Source of the DNA: Streptococcus parasanguinis | Lineage (GTDB): Bacteria > Bacillota > Bacilli > Lactobacillales > Streptococcaceae | DNA: 64,000 nucleotides | Direction: 5' to 3' | Assembly (NCBI RefSeq): GCF_016648855.1 | Contig: NZ_JACLQU010000001.1 | Location: 62,001-126,000, forward strand | Part shown: in pieces, positions 54,087 through 62,039 of the stretch | Position numbering within the stretch: the stretch's first letter is position 1 | Layout: each line of letters starts with the position of its first letter | The notes under the pieces: generated by a model | Told to the model about the DNA's origin: nothing | Database searches by the model: none | What the model saw: only the letters and a program-made list of their open reading frames with translations | Program-made: the position numbers and the translations under genes

Positions 54087-54121
54087 CAAAAAACCCAAGA
54101 CAAACTCCTCCATCTTGGGTT
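54087..54121 (-). terminator. Leader terminator T1 of the ABC exporter
   Basis: Reading leftward, AACCCAAGA / TCTTGGGTT arms around TGGAGGAGTTTG, followed by TTTT, 12 bases after the leader ORF stop. The CCCAAG/CTTGGG arms are the same as in T2. Confidence 0.8.
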
Positions 54122-54132
54122 CCATTTATAGT

Positions 54133-54204
54133 TTACATCGAACTCAACTGAGATTGGAGAAGCTGTGTATTCAATTGTGTCATCAAAACATCTACTTTGT
54201 TCAT
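54133..54204 (-). CDS. Leader peptide ORF upstream of the ABC exporter
   Basis: 23 codons from the ATG at 54204 to a TAA. The peptide begins MNKVDVLMTQLNTQLLQSQL and ends in SSM; it is rich in L, Q, S and T. AAAGGAG lies nine bases upstream, and a good promoter precedes it. T1 follows at once. Codons 14-17 (GCTTCTCCA) could pair with the T1 loop (TGGAGGAG). This is the layout of ribosome-sensing attenuators such as bmrB before bmrCD. Confidence 0.65.
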   Translation of the reverse strand: MNKVDVLMTQLNTQLLQSQLSSM

Positions 54205-54235
54205 GATGGTTTTCTCCTTTCTCTTTGTTGTTCTA

Positions 54236-54264
54236 ACTTTACCACGGATTTCCTTGCTTGTCAA
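54236..54264 (-). promoter_or_regulatory. Promoter of the ABC exporter leader
   Basis: -35 TTGACA (consensus, 54264-54259), 17-base spacer, extended -10 TGGTAAAGT (to 54236), reading leftward. Transcription would start near 54229, 25 bases before the leader ORF. Confidence 0.8.
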
Positions 54265-54313
54265 CGTTTTTTTGAAAATTGTTGAAAAAACCGGACTTTT
54301 AAAGATGGACTCG

Positions 54314-54346
54314 CAAAAAAAGAAGCCTAGATCTTCTCTAAGCTTC
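54314..54346 (-). terminator. tRNA-Thr terminator
   Basis: GAAGCTTAGA / TCTAGGCTTC stem (one G-T pair), loop GAAGA, then TTTTTTT reading leftward. Confidence 0.8.
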
Positions 54347-54358
54347 TCTCTTCTGATA

Positions 54359-54431
54359 TGCTAGTTGCCGGGATTGAACCGGCGACCTCATCCTTACCAT
54401 GGATGCGCTCTACCGACTGAGCTAAACCAGC
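54359..54431 (-). tRNA. tRNA-Thr (anticodon GGU)
   Basis: 73 bases, no encoded CCA. Acceptor GCTGGTT / AACTAGC (one G-T), D-arm TAGCTCAGTCGGTAGAGC, anticodon stem CATCC/GGATG with loop ATGGTAA (anticodon GGT in DNA, reading ACC and ACT), T-arm GCCGGTTCAATCCCGGC, discriminator A. All four arms fold. Confidence 0.95.
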
Positions 54432-54481
54432 AGTACCTATCTACTATATCATGGAGATAGGCCTTTTGTCAATATCCTGAC

Positions 54482-55051
54482 TCATTTTTCTGACAAATAT
54501 TCTTCCTTAGTGAGGACATAATGAACTCTTGTCACCATTCTCCCTTCTTCATGCAGGTCTAGCATCGCGTAGGGCTCCTCGTGAGAATATTTCATCCCTG
54601 ATTTGGCCATCACCCGTCCAGAAGCTGGGTTGTCCTGATCATGAACAGCAATTAGCTTGTTCATCCCTAACTGTTCAAAAGCCAAGGCAATGACTGCCTT
54701 GGTAGCCTCTGTCGCAAGACCCTGGTTCCAATAGTCTTTATTCAGAACATAGCCGATACTCCCCTTCTTCAGACAAAGATCCAAATCCAGTAAATCAATC
54801 GTCCCTATAAATTTTTCATTTTCTTTGAGCTCGATCCCCCATTTTCCAAGTGGGCTCGCTAGGTAAAAGAGGGCAATATTATTACGCGTCTCTTCAAGAC
54901 TATGATTGGTTGCAAAGGTATAGCGCGTAACTGTCTCATCAGAAGCATACTCAAACATAGCTGGTGCATCATCAAGAGTGACCGGACGCAAGTGCAAACG
55001 CTCTGTCTCCACTTCACGATAAGCCGCTAACTTCACATATAAATTTTCCAT
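54482..55051 (-). CDS. GNAT family N-acetyltransferase (RimJ/RimL type)
   Basis: 189 residues. The start TERLHLRPVTLDDAPAMFEY, and the acetyl-CoA region NKDYWNQGLATEATKAVIAL plus the closing NPASGRVMAKSGMKY are typical of the RimJ/RimL acetyltransferase 3 group. Target protein or antibiotic unknown. Ribosome site AAGGAG. It is monocistronic, downstream of no close gene. Confidence 0.9.
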   Translation of the reverse strand: MENLYVKLAAYREVETERLHLRPVTLDDAPAMFEYASDETVTRYTFATNHSLEETRNNIALFYLASPLGKWGIELKENEKFIGTIDLLDLDLCLKKGSIGYVLNKDYWNQGLATEATKAVIALAFEQLGMNKLIAVHDQDNPASGRVMAKSGMKYSHEEPYAMLDLHEEGRMVTRVHYVLTKEEYLSEK

Positions 55052-55116
55052 TTGACACTCCTTCTTTAGGGATTAGTTTAGCAAATAACCTAAAGGAAGG
55101 CAAGCTCAAATTTTTC

Positions 55117-55145
55117 TTGCTTTTTAACCCACTTTTCTATACAAT
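55117..55145 (+). promoter_or_regulatory. ald promoter
   Basis: -35 TTGCTT, 17-base spacer, -10 TACAAT; leader of about 100 bases to the ald ATG. Confidence 0.65.
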
Positions 55146-55176
55146 TAAATCAATCAAAACAATCAGATAAGGAGTG

Positions 55177-55224
55177 AAAAGGTCATTGAGTCAAGAGAGC
55201 CATCTCACACCAATGGCCTTTTTA
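55177..55224 (+). promoter_or_regulatory. Terminator-like hairpin in the ald leader
   Basis: AAAAGGTCATTG / CAATGGCCTTTT, a 12-bp stem (one G-T pair) with a 22-base loop, followed by T. It lies after one ribosome-site-like AAGGAG (55169-55174) and before the true one (AGGAGG, 55241-55246). Confidence 0.5.
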
Positions 55225-55251
55225 CACCTAAATCTGAGCAAGGAGGCAAGA

Positions 55252-56364
55252 ATGCTCATTGGAATTCCTAAAGAAATTAAAAACAACGAAAATCGGGTCG
55301 GTTTGACTCCTGCAGGCGTACAAAGCTTGGTCAAGAAAGGACATCAAGTTTTGGTGGAAACAAATGCTGGACTTGGTTCTGGCTTTGCGGATGAAGATTA
55401 CACGAAGCAAGGGGCAACCATCGTTGCGACTGCTACAGAAGCTTGGGCCGCTGAGATGGTGGTCAAAGTCAAAGAACCCCTCGCTGAAGAATATGGCTTC
55501 CTTCGTGAAGACCTCTTGCTCTTCACCTACTTGCACATGGCTGCTGCTCCTGAATTAGCAGATGCCATGGTTGCAGCCAAGACAACTGGTGTAGCCTACG
55601 AAACCGTTCGAGACTTAGATGGACAATTACCACTCTTGGTGCCAATGAGTGAGGTTGCTGGACGGATGGCCGTGCAAATCGGTGCTCACTTCCTGACCAA
55701 ACAAGAAGGTGGATCAGGAGTCCTCCTAGGTGGGGTACCAGGTGTTCCCAAAGGAAAAGTCACCATCATCGGTGGCGGTGTCGTTGGAACCCACGCGGCT
55801 CGTATCGCCCTTGGACTTGGTGCCCAAGTGACCATCTTAGATATCAGTGCTAAACGTTTGGCTGTTCTGGAAGATGTCTTTGGTCACCAAATCCAAACCC
55901 TTATGTCCAATCCATTTAACATTGAGGCCAGCGTCCGTGATGCCGATGTTGTCATCGGTGCTGTCTTGATTCCTGGTGCTAAAGCTCCTAAATTAGTGAC
56001 AGACGATATGGTTAAACAGATGCGTCCCGGTTCAGTCATCGTCGATGTGGCCGTTGACCAAGGTGGGGTTATTGAAACAGCAGACCGTGTCACAACGCAT
56101 ACGGAGCCAGTTTACGAAAAACATGGTGTGCTCCACTATGCTGTTGCCAATATCCCAGGGGCTGTCGCTCGTACCTCTACTATCGCCCTTACCAATGTTA
56201 CACTTCCTTATGTCGAATCCCTAGCTAACAATGGCTTCCACAAGGCAATTTCCCTCGACGAAGGCCTGCGCCAAGGGGTCACCACTTACCAAGGTCACAT
56301 CACTAGCCAACCCGTTGCTACCGGTTTAGAGCGTGACTTCACACCAATTGATGAATTGGTTTAA
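55252..56364 (+). CDS. ald: Alanine dehydrogenase
   Basis: 370 residues from the ATG at 55252 ([20 protein letters not shown]). The NAD-binding [18 protein letters not shown] and the conserved [11 protein letters not shown] and DVAVDQGG motifs are present. It interconverts alanine with pyruvate plus ammonia, using NAD. The AGGAGG site is at five-base spacing. The same frame stays open upstream to GTG 55174, inside the leader hairpin; that part does not match the family's start. Terminator shared with phoH. Confidence 0.95.
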   Translation: MLIGIPKEIKNNENRVGLTPAGVQSLVKKGHQVLVETNAGLGSGFADEDYTKQGATIVATATEAWAAEMVVKVKEPLAEEYGFLREDLLLFTYLHMAAAPELADAMVAAKTTGVAYETVRDLDGQLPLLVPMSEVAGRMAVQIGAHFLTKQEGGSGVLLGGVPGVPKGKVTIIGGGVVGTHAARIALGLGAQVTILDISAKRLAVLEDVFGHQIQTLMSNPFNIEASVRDADVVIGAVLIPGAKAPKLVTDDMVKQMRPGSVIVDVAVDQGGVIETADRVTTHTEPVYEKHGVLHYAVANIPGAVARTSTIALTNVTLPYVESLANNGFHKAISLDEGLRQGVTTYQGHITSQPVATGLERDFTPIDELV

Positions 56365-56376
56365 TATCTAACATTC

Positions 56377-56408
56377 AAAAGGCAAAGATCCGATGATCTT
56401 TGCCTTTT
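56377..56408. terminator. Bidirectional terminator between ald and phoH
   Basis: AAAAGGCAAAGATC / GATCTTTGCCTTTT perfect stem with loop CGAT, T-tracts on both strands. Confidence 0.9.
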
Positions 56409-56411
56409 CTT

Positions 56412-57404
56412 TTATTCTTCTTCCACATCTGGTTCTTCTTTGAGGACTGGATTCGGAATGGGCTCGTAGGCCCGGATAATCTCTGCTACTACTGGATGAC
56501 GAACGACATCCTTAGCAGAGAAATGCACAAAGTCAATTTGAGAAATGTTCTTCAATTTCTCCTGAGCATCAATCAAGCCGGATTTGACATTTCGCGGAAG
56601 GTCAATCTGGCTGGTATCTCCATTGACAATCATTTTGGAATTAAAACCAAGACGGGTCAAAAACATCTTCATCTGCATGATGGTGGTATTTTGCGCTTCA
56701 TCGAGGATGACAAAGGCATCGTCCAAGGTCCGCCCCCTCATATAAGCCAAAGGCGCAATCTCGATAATCTCCCGCTCCATCATCCGAGTTGTTTGGTCTT
56801 TCCCTAAAATCTGGTAAAGAGCATCATAGACCGGTCGTAGATAAGGGTCCACTTTTTCTTTAAGATCCCCTGGTAGGAAACCAAGGCTCTCTCCAGCTTC
56901 TACAGCAGGACGCGTCAAAATGATCCGCTTAACCTGACCACGCTTGAGGGCGGTCACGGCCAAAGTCACTGCTAGGAAGGTTTTCCCAGTCCCCGCTGGT
57001 CCAATCCCAAAAGTGACATCATGGTTCTTGACACTATCGACATAGATCTTTTGACCAAGTGTTTTAACCCGAATGGGCTTGCCGTAACTATCCTTGATAA
57101 TCTCTTCTTCATAGAGAGCGATGAACTTATCCAATTCCCCATTTCTCACCATGGTAATGGCGGTCACCACATCCGGCGTTCCAATGGTCATGCCACGGTT
57201 AACGAGGACCAAAAGAGCCTGAATGACTTGACGAACCTGCTCGCAGCTTTCTTCTTCCCCAATGATTTGGACGATTTCTGTCCGGGCATGAATAGTTACC
57301 CCAAATTCTTGCTCCATCAAACGGAGATGGCGTTCGTTAGATCCAAACAAATGAAAGAGATCGTCTGGATGCGTTAATGTAATTTCAACTGAATGTTCTT
57401 GCAA
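56412..57404 (-). CDS. phoH: PhoH family ATPase
   Basis: 330 residues from a TTG start at 57404 (LQEHSVEITLTHPDD), with GAGAGG eight bases upstream and a TATAAT promoter above. N-terminal KH-like part, then Walker A GPAGTGKTFLAVTLA and Walker B DDAFVILDEAQNTT. PhoH-like proteins are RNA-helicase-like; in many bacteria the gene is next to ybeY, but not here. Function is not settled. Confidence 0.93.
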   Translation of the reverse strand: MQEHSVEITLTHPDDLFHLFGSNERHLRLMEQEFGVTIHARTEIVQIIGEEESCEQVRQVIQALLVLVNRGMTIGTPDVVTAITMVRNGELDKFIALYEEEIIKDSYGKPIRVKTLGQKIYVDSVKNHDVTFGIGPAGTGKTFLAVTLAVTALKRGQVKRIILTRPAVEAGESLGFLPGDLKEKVDPYLRPVYDALYQILGKDQTTRMMEREIIEIAPLAYMRGRTLDDAFVILDEAQNTTIMQMKMFLTRLGFNSKMIVNGDTSQIDLPRNVKSGLIDAQEKLKNISQIDFVHFSAKDVVRHPVVAEIIRAYEPIPNPVLKEEPDVEEE

Positions 57405-57483
57405 ATAAAGAACCTCTCTACCTGTGTTTTTCTATTATTATAACAAAGAGGCCGAGAAAAAACCATCCTCGACCTATCCTTCT

Positions 57484-57699
57484 CTAGTGGGCTTGGTATT
57501 CTTCCCAAATCGCATCAAAATCGCCAAGATTAAAGGAAAAGCTGGCATGCTCTTCTAGATAGCGACTGACCTCATCGAAGTCATCTGTATGCTTGGGAAA
57601 AGCAGACTCGTGAAATGCAAGATCTGCTAGAATGGCTTTAGGAGCATTGCTTTTAGGATTGCGCTCCGTCATCAGCCAAGTATAAAATGATTTTCGCAT
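57484..57699 (-). CDS. YozE family protein (UPF0346)
   Basis: 71 residues, [20 protein letters not shown] at the start and [13 protein letters not shown] in the middle, standard for the YozE/SAM-like fold family. Function unknown. Ribosome site GAGGAGG, ten bases after cvfB, so it is the second gene of that operon. Confidence 0.9.
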   Translation of the reverse strand: MRKSFYTWLMTERNPKSNAPKAILADLAFHESAFPKHTDDFDEVSRYLEEHASFSFNLGDFDAIWEEYQAH

Positions 57700-57709
57700 A
57701 AGCCTCCTC

Positions 57710-58564
57710 TTAGATCAACTCTGTTCCAAACTGGTCTTGCTTGATTTTTTTGGCCTTCATCAAACCACCCAAGGCCTTTTTGAACTGGCCTTTTGAAATC
57801 CCAAAAGTTGCTTTGATTTCTTCTGGAGAGGACTTATCATTCAAGGTCATAAAGCCACCATTGGCTTCCAAATAGGTCAAAATCATTTGGGCATCGTTTT
57901 CCAACATTTCAAAGGAACGTGGCTTCAAAGATAGGTTCAAGGTCCGATCCACTTCACGAAATCCAATGACGCGGGCATTTAAGACCTCTCCCAAACGTGG
58001 TTCTGCATATCGCTCACTTGGGTGGATAAAGCCCAGCATATTATTCTCTGGAAGGTAAACAAAGGTTCCAGACAATTTCAAGCGGTAGACAATGGCTGGC
58101 CAGTTTTGGTTTTGCATATTGTTGTAGGCTGGACGAGCCAAACTCTGGAAATCTTCCTGGTAGGCTAAGATCCCCCAAATCCGATCTTTCTTATCAACTT
58201 CTAATCGAATATAGAGACGATCGCCCTTTTTAGGCCATAGATCTTTGATCTCCGGTAGGATATCTAGTGAGACAACAATCTGCTTATCTGGAAGCCCTGT
58301 ATCCACGAAGACTCCCAAATCCTTGCGCACTTCCGTGACCGTTCCCCAGCCAAAGCTTTCTTGAGTTGCTGTGACTTCAAGTGTCGTGAGTCGGAACTTT
58401 TGCTTCATATCCGTATAGGCAAAGCCCTTGACACTTTCTCCGACTTTGTGTGGGCCTTCTGCTTTATCAAGCGCGTAGGTCTGGCCATCTTTTTGAACAA
58501 AATAGAAGTGATCATTTTCATCAATGACCATTCCCATGATGTAGCTTGCTAGATTCGTATTCAT
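57710..58564 (-). CDS. cvfB: CvfB family S1 RNA-binding protein
   Basis: 284 residues with several S1-like OB folds ([21 protein letters not shown] is one) and a winged-helix end ([20 protein letters not shown]). In Staphylococcus CvfB affects virulence gene expression; in B. subtilis it is YitL. RNA binding is likely; the specific targets are unknown. Ribosome site AGAAGGA, 99 bases after frr. Confidence 0.9.
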   Translation of the reverse strand: MNTNLASYIMGMVIDENDHFYFVQKDGQTYALDKAEGPHKVGESVKGFAYTDMKQKFRLTTLEVTATQESFGWGTVTEVRKDLGVFVDTGLPDKQIVVSLDILPEIKDLWPKKGDRLYIRLEVDKKDRIWGILAYQEDFQSLARPAYNNMQNQNWPAIVYRLKLSGTFVYLPENNMLGFIHPSERYAEPRLGEVLNARVIGFREVDRTLNLSLKPRSFEMLENDAQMILTYLEANGGFMTLNDKSSPEEIKATFGISKGQFKKALGGLMKAKKIKQDQFGTELI

Positions 58565-58663
58565 GTTTCCTTCTTTCCTCTTGCCTCTTCACAAGAATAA
58601 TGGAAATAAAACCCAGCCAGCAGTGCCAACTGAGTCTTTCTTTCCTGTAATGGTTGGGATGGA

Positions 58664-59221
58664 TTAAACTTCCATCAATTCTTTTTCTTTGTGAGCTGTC
58701 ATTTCATCTACATGCTTAACAGCGTCATCCGTAACTTTTTGAATCTCTTTTTCAAGACCTTTCAATTCATCTTCTGTGATTTCTTTTGCTTTTTCTTGTT
58801 TCTTCGCTTCATCCATAGCATCACGACGGATGTTACGGATCGCTACTTTAGCATTTTCACCCACTTTTTTCACTTCTTTTGCCAAGTCGCGACGAGTTTC
58901 TTCTGTCAAAGCTGGGATAACCAAGCGGATAACAGATCCATCGTTGGCTGGAGTGATACCAAGGTCAGAAGCATTGATGCTGTGCTCGATGTCTTTCAAA
59001 GATGATTTATCAAATGGTGTGATCAACAAGACACGTGCTTCTGGAATCGTGATAGATGCCAATTGGTTCAAAGGAGTCTCTACTCCGTAGTATTCTACGA
59101 AAATACGATCCAAAAGACTTGCGTTTGCACGTCCAGCACGGATGCTACCAAATTCACGTCCCAAACTTTGGTGAGACTGGGTCATTCTTTCTTTTGCTTT
59201 TTCTACGATTGGGTTTGCCAT
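58664..59221 (-). CDS. frr: Ribosome recycling factor
   Basis: 185 residues, standard length, ending in [14 protein letters not shown]. Conserved [15 protein letters not shown] and the domain II core are intact. It splits post-termination ribosomes with EF-G. Ribosome site GAGGAAG; it follows pyrH by 19 bases, the usual order. Confidence 0.98.
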   Translation of the reverse strand: MANPIVEKAKERMTQSHQSLGREFGSIRAGRANASLLDRIFVEYYGVETPLNQLASITIPEARVLLITPFDKSSLKDIEHSINASDLGITPANDGSVIRLVIPALTEETRRDLAKEVKKVGENAKVAIRNIRRDAMDEAKKQEKAKEITEDELKGLEKEIQKVTDDAVKHVDEMTAHKEKELMEV

Positions 59222-59240
59222 AATCTTCCTCTATTTTCTA

Positions 59241-59972
59241 TTATTTTTCTACGTTATTCGATACGGTTGTACCGATATTTTCACCAAAGACAACGCGTTT
59301 GATATTGCCTGGTTCATTCATATTAAAGACAACCAAGTCAATGTCGTTGTCCATGGAGAGAGTAGAGGCTGTTGAGTCCATGATGCGAAGACCTTTGTTG
59401 ATCACATCGCGGTGAGTCAATTCCTCAAATTTCACAGCTGAAGCATCTTTTTTCGGATCGGCATTATAAACACCATCGACCCCATTTTTGGCCATGAGAA
59501 TGGCATCTGCTTCAATCTCAGCTGCACGAAGGGCTGCGGTCGTATCTGTTGAGAAGTAAGGAGAACCGATCCCTGCACCAAAGATCACGATCCGATCTTT
59601 TTCAAGGTGACGAAGGGCACGACCACGGATATATGGTTCTGCAACTTGTTGCATAGCAATCGCAGTTTGAACACGGGTATCCACGCCAACTTGTTGAAGC
59701 GAATCAGCCATCACAAGGGCGTTCATGACAGTCCCAAGCATCCCTGTGTAGTCTGCTTGGACACGATCCATCCCTGCTTCTGCAGCAGGTTCTCCGCGCC
59801 AAAGGTTTCCCCCTCCAATCACCAAGGCAATTTCAATTCCAAGTTCATGAACTTCCTTGATTTCTTGGGCCATATTTTGGACAGTTTTGATATCGATTCC
59901 GACACCACGTTCGCCTGCAAGAGCCTCACCAGATAGCTTGATTAAGATACGTTTATACTTAGGTTCTACCAT
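59241..59972 (-). CDS. pyrH: Uridylate kinase
   Basis: 243 residues. Amino-acid-kinase fold, with [17 protein letters not shown] and [20 protein letters not shown]. It makes UDP from UMP and is regulated by GTP and UTP. Ribosome site GGAGAGAG; TGGTAAAAT extended -10 box about 35 bases upstream. Cotranscribed with frr. Confidence 0.98.
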   Translation of the reverse strand: MVEPKYKRILIKLSGEALAGERGVGIDIKTVQNMAQEIKEVHELGIEIALVIGGGNLWRGEPAAEAGMDRVQADYTGMLGTVMNALVMADSLQQVGVDTRVQTAIAMQQVAEPYIRGRALRHLEKDRIVIFGAGIGSPYFSTDTTAALRAAEIEADAILMAKNGVDGVYNADPKKDASAVKFEELTHRDVINKGLRIMDSTASTLSMDNDIDLVVFNMNEPGNIKRVVFGENIGTTVSNNVEK

Positions 59973-60100
59973 TTTCTCTCTCCTTTTTTGATCTGTATTA
60001 TTTTACCATAAATTACGTTTTTTATATAGTCATATCCATCAAAATTTTCTTTTTTCCATCCGATTAGTTTTACCAACTGTAGCAAATATAAATGGAGTAC

Positions 60101-60126
60101 AAAAAAAGCTACCCGAGGGCAGCTTT
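60101..60126 (-). terminator. Terminator of rplK-rplA
   Basis: AAAGCTGCCC / GGGTAGCTTT (one mismatch) with a TC turn and T7 reading leftward. Confidence 0.8.
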
Positions 60127-60135
60127 TCATTTCAA

Positions 60136-60825
60136 TTAAAGTGAGTTAACGTCCACTTTGATACCAGGACCTTGAGTTGTAGTCAAAGTCAAGCTAGTTA
60201 CGTAAGTACCTTTAGCTGTAGCTGGTTTTGCTTTTTGGATTGTGTCGTTGAAAGCTTTAAAGTTTTCAACCAATTTAGTATCATCGAATGAAACTTTACC
60301 GATGATCGCTTGAACGATACCTGCTTTATCAGCACGGTAAGTGATTTTACCACCTTTAGACTCTTCAACTGCTTTCGCAACATCCATTGTTACTGTACCA
60401 GTTTTAGGGTTTGGCATCAAGTTACGTGGTCCAAGGACACGTCCAAGACGTCCAACAAGAGCCATCATGTCAGGTGTAGCGATAACAACGTCGAAGTCCA
60501 ACCAACCATCGTTGATTTTCGCAACAAGGTCATCTTCACCTACGAAGTCTGCACCAGCAGCTTTTGCTTCTTCAGCTTTTGCACCACGTGCAAATACAAG
60601 TACGCGAGCTGTTTTACCAGTTCCGTTTGGCAATACCATTGCACCACGGATTTGTTGGTCAGCTTTTTTCACGTCGATGTTCAAGTTGTATGCAACTTCT
60701 ACAGTTGCGTCAAATTTTGCAAAGTTAGTTTCTTTTGCAAGAGCTACAGCTTCTTCTACGCTGTAGACTTTTGTGCTGTCGATTTTTTCAAGAGCAGCAC
60801 GAAGTTGTTTGCTTTTTTTAGCCAT
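60136..60825 (-). CDS. rplA: 50S ribosomal protein L1
   Basis: 229 residues, standard length. Contains [24 protein letters not shown] signature ([20 protein letters not shown]) near 120-140. It forms the L1 stalk and represses its own operon by binding the mRNA leader in many bacteria. Follows rplK by 97 bases. Confidence 0.98.
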   Translation of the reverse strand: MAKKSKQLRAALEKIDSTKVYSVEEAVALAKETNFAKFDATVEVAYNLNIDVKKADQQIRGAMVLPNGTGKTARVLVFARGAKAEEAKAAGADFVGEDDLVAKINDGWLDFDVVIATPDMMALVGRLGRVLGPRNLMPNPKTGTVTMDVAKAVEESKGGKITYRADKAGIVQAIIGKVSFDDTKLVENFKAFNDTIQKAKPATAKGTYVTSLTLTTTQGPGIKVDVNSL

Positions 60826-60922
60826 TTTATCTTTCTCCTTGTAATGTGGTCATATCGATTTTCATCTCCCACGTCACTCGTCATTTGATCAAGTGTATTG
60901 CGGGCAAATAGGATTGTTACAA

Positions 60923-61348
60923 TTAGTCAGTAACAGTGAATCCCATAGAACGAGCAGTACCTTCGATCATACGCATTGCAGACTCAATGTTTGCAGCGTT
61001 CAAATCTGGCATCTTAGTTTCAGCGATTTGTTGTACTTGTGCACGAGTTACAGTTGCAACTTTCGTTTTGTTCGGTGTACCTGAACCTTTTTCAACACCT
61101 GCAGCTTTTTTCAAAAGAACAGCAGCTGGTGGTGTTTTTGTAACGAAATCGAATGATTTGTCTTCATAAACAGTGATAACAACTGGGATGATCATACCAG
61201 CTTGATCAGCTGTACGAGCGTTAAACTCTTTAGTGAATCCCATGATGTTGATACCTGCTTGACCAAGCGCTGGACCAACCGGTGGAGCTGGAGTAGCTTT
61301 ACCAGCAGGGATTTGCAATTTTACAAGTTTTTCGACTTTTTTAGCCAT
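60923..61348 (-). CDS. rplK: 50S ribosomal protein L11
   Basis: 141 residues, standard length, with [20 protein letters not shown] at the start. It is part of the GTPase-associated centre and the target of stringent-response activation. Ribosome site AAAGGAGG. First gene of the L11 operon. Confidence 0.98.
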   Translation of the reverse strand: MAKKVEKLVKLQIPAGKATPAPPVGPALGQAGINIMGFTKEFNARTADQAGMIIPVVITVYEDKSFDFVTKTPPAAVLLKKAAGVEKGSGTPNKTKVATVTRAQVQQIAETKMPDLNAANIESAMRMIEGTARSMGFTVTD

Positions 61349-61360
61349 TTCTTAAATCCT

Positions 61361-61455
61361 CCTTTGTGGTTTTGGCGGTAATTACAGATTTTTACCTCCC
61401 ACAAGTATGCTTTGTGCATACCTTTCTATTATACACGATTTCTCTTTTTTTGCAA
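61361..61455 (-). promoter_or_regulatory. rplK-rplA promoter and structured leader
   Basis: -35 TTGCAA (61455-61450), 16 bases, -10 TATAAT (61433-61428). The leader has a GTATGC/GCATAC hairpin with loop ACAAA and a TTGTGG...CCACAA pairing, probably the autoregulatory L1 site. Folding was done by eye. Confidence 0.55.
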
Positions 61456-61493
61456 GAAAAAATTAAAATATAGTAAACTTTTTTTTCGTTTTA

Positions 61494-61502
61494 TGATAGA
61501 AT
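61494..61502 (+). promoter_or_regulatory. Extended -10 of the DUF3397 gene, leaderless arrangement
   Basis: TGATAGAAT, then six bases (GAAGCT), then the ATG at 61509. No ribosome site. Confidence 0.55.
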
Positions 61503-61508
61503 GAAGCT

Positions 61509-61853
61509 ATGTTAATCAAAGTTGCTTCTGTATTATTTATTTTTTTAACGCTGATTCTGAGCGGCATCATTGTTCACCTCTTTAAACTCCAAAAAAGAGG
61601 ATGGCGATCTACCGATATTGCCTTTCCTTTATTTGCCTTGGAGTACTACCTGATTTCAGACAGCGCTTTTTACCACAGCCTCTTACCACTACTAGCCTTG
61701 AGCCTTTCGCTTTTGGCCTTGGGGCTAACGGTTTATTTCTTAAAAAAGAAAAAGAGTTTTTATTATCCGAAATTTATCAAATACTTCTGGCGCGCTGGGT
61801 TTCTGATCACCTTCTTGCTCTATCTGATCCTAACCGTTAGTTTATTTATCTAA
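61509..61853 (+). CDS. DUF3397 family membrane protein
   Basis: 114 residues with four hydrophobic segments and basic loops (KLQKRGWRSTD, KKKKSFYYPKF), the pattern of DUF3397, found in streptococci and lactobacilli and of unknown function. The start lacks a Shine-Dalgarno sequence and has a -10 box six bases away, so it may be leaderless. It faces the P-type ATPase gene, with a copy of the 175-bp repeat in the gap. Confidence 0.8.
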   Translation: MLIKVASVLFIFLTLILSGIIVHLFKLQKRGWRSTDIAFPLFALEYYLISDSAFYHSLLPLLALSLSLLALGLTVYFLKKKKSFYYPKFIKYFWRAGFLITFLLYLILTVSLFI

Positions 61854-61860
61854 TGGCAAA

Positions 61861-62035
61861 GAGGCTGGGACAGAAGTCCTAGCCTCTTGATTGTTTTTGG
61901 ATTGTCGAGCAAGACGCAGTGATTGAGTGGGCTCTACTACGCTGATTTCATCAGCTTTTACAGCCCTACTCAACTGTGCGGAGGTGGGACGACGAAATCG
62001 AATTCTAACGAATTACCGATTTCTGTCCCACTCTC
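61861..62035 (+). repeat. 175-bp intergenic repeat element, copy B
   Basis: Same length and orientation as copy A at 33627-33801, with about five base changes. Ends TGGGACA / TGTCCCA are inverted. In this copy the right module is a perfect GTGGGAC/GTCCCAC stem containing GAAATCG/CGATTTC. It also lies between convergent genes. Confidence 0.9.
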
Positions 62036-62039
62036 TTTT

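Noticed and set aside
53886..54125. A 79-codon leftward frame starting right after the leader ORF and running through T1 and T2 into the exporter gene
   Set aside because: No ribosome site, crosses two terminators, and overlaps the exporter start in another frame. The terminators and the tiny ORF explain the region better.
58605..58662. Weak inverted repeat CCCAACCA / TGGCTGGG after frr, followed by TTTTATTT leftward
   Set aside because: Arms are mismatched and the loop is over 30 bases; it could be a poor terminator, but the evidence was too thin to list.
60310..60888. A 192-codon frame antisense to rplA
   Set aside because: Cysteine- and phenylalanine-rich shadow of a highly biased ribosomal protein gene.
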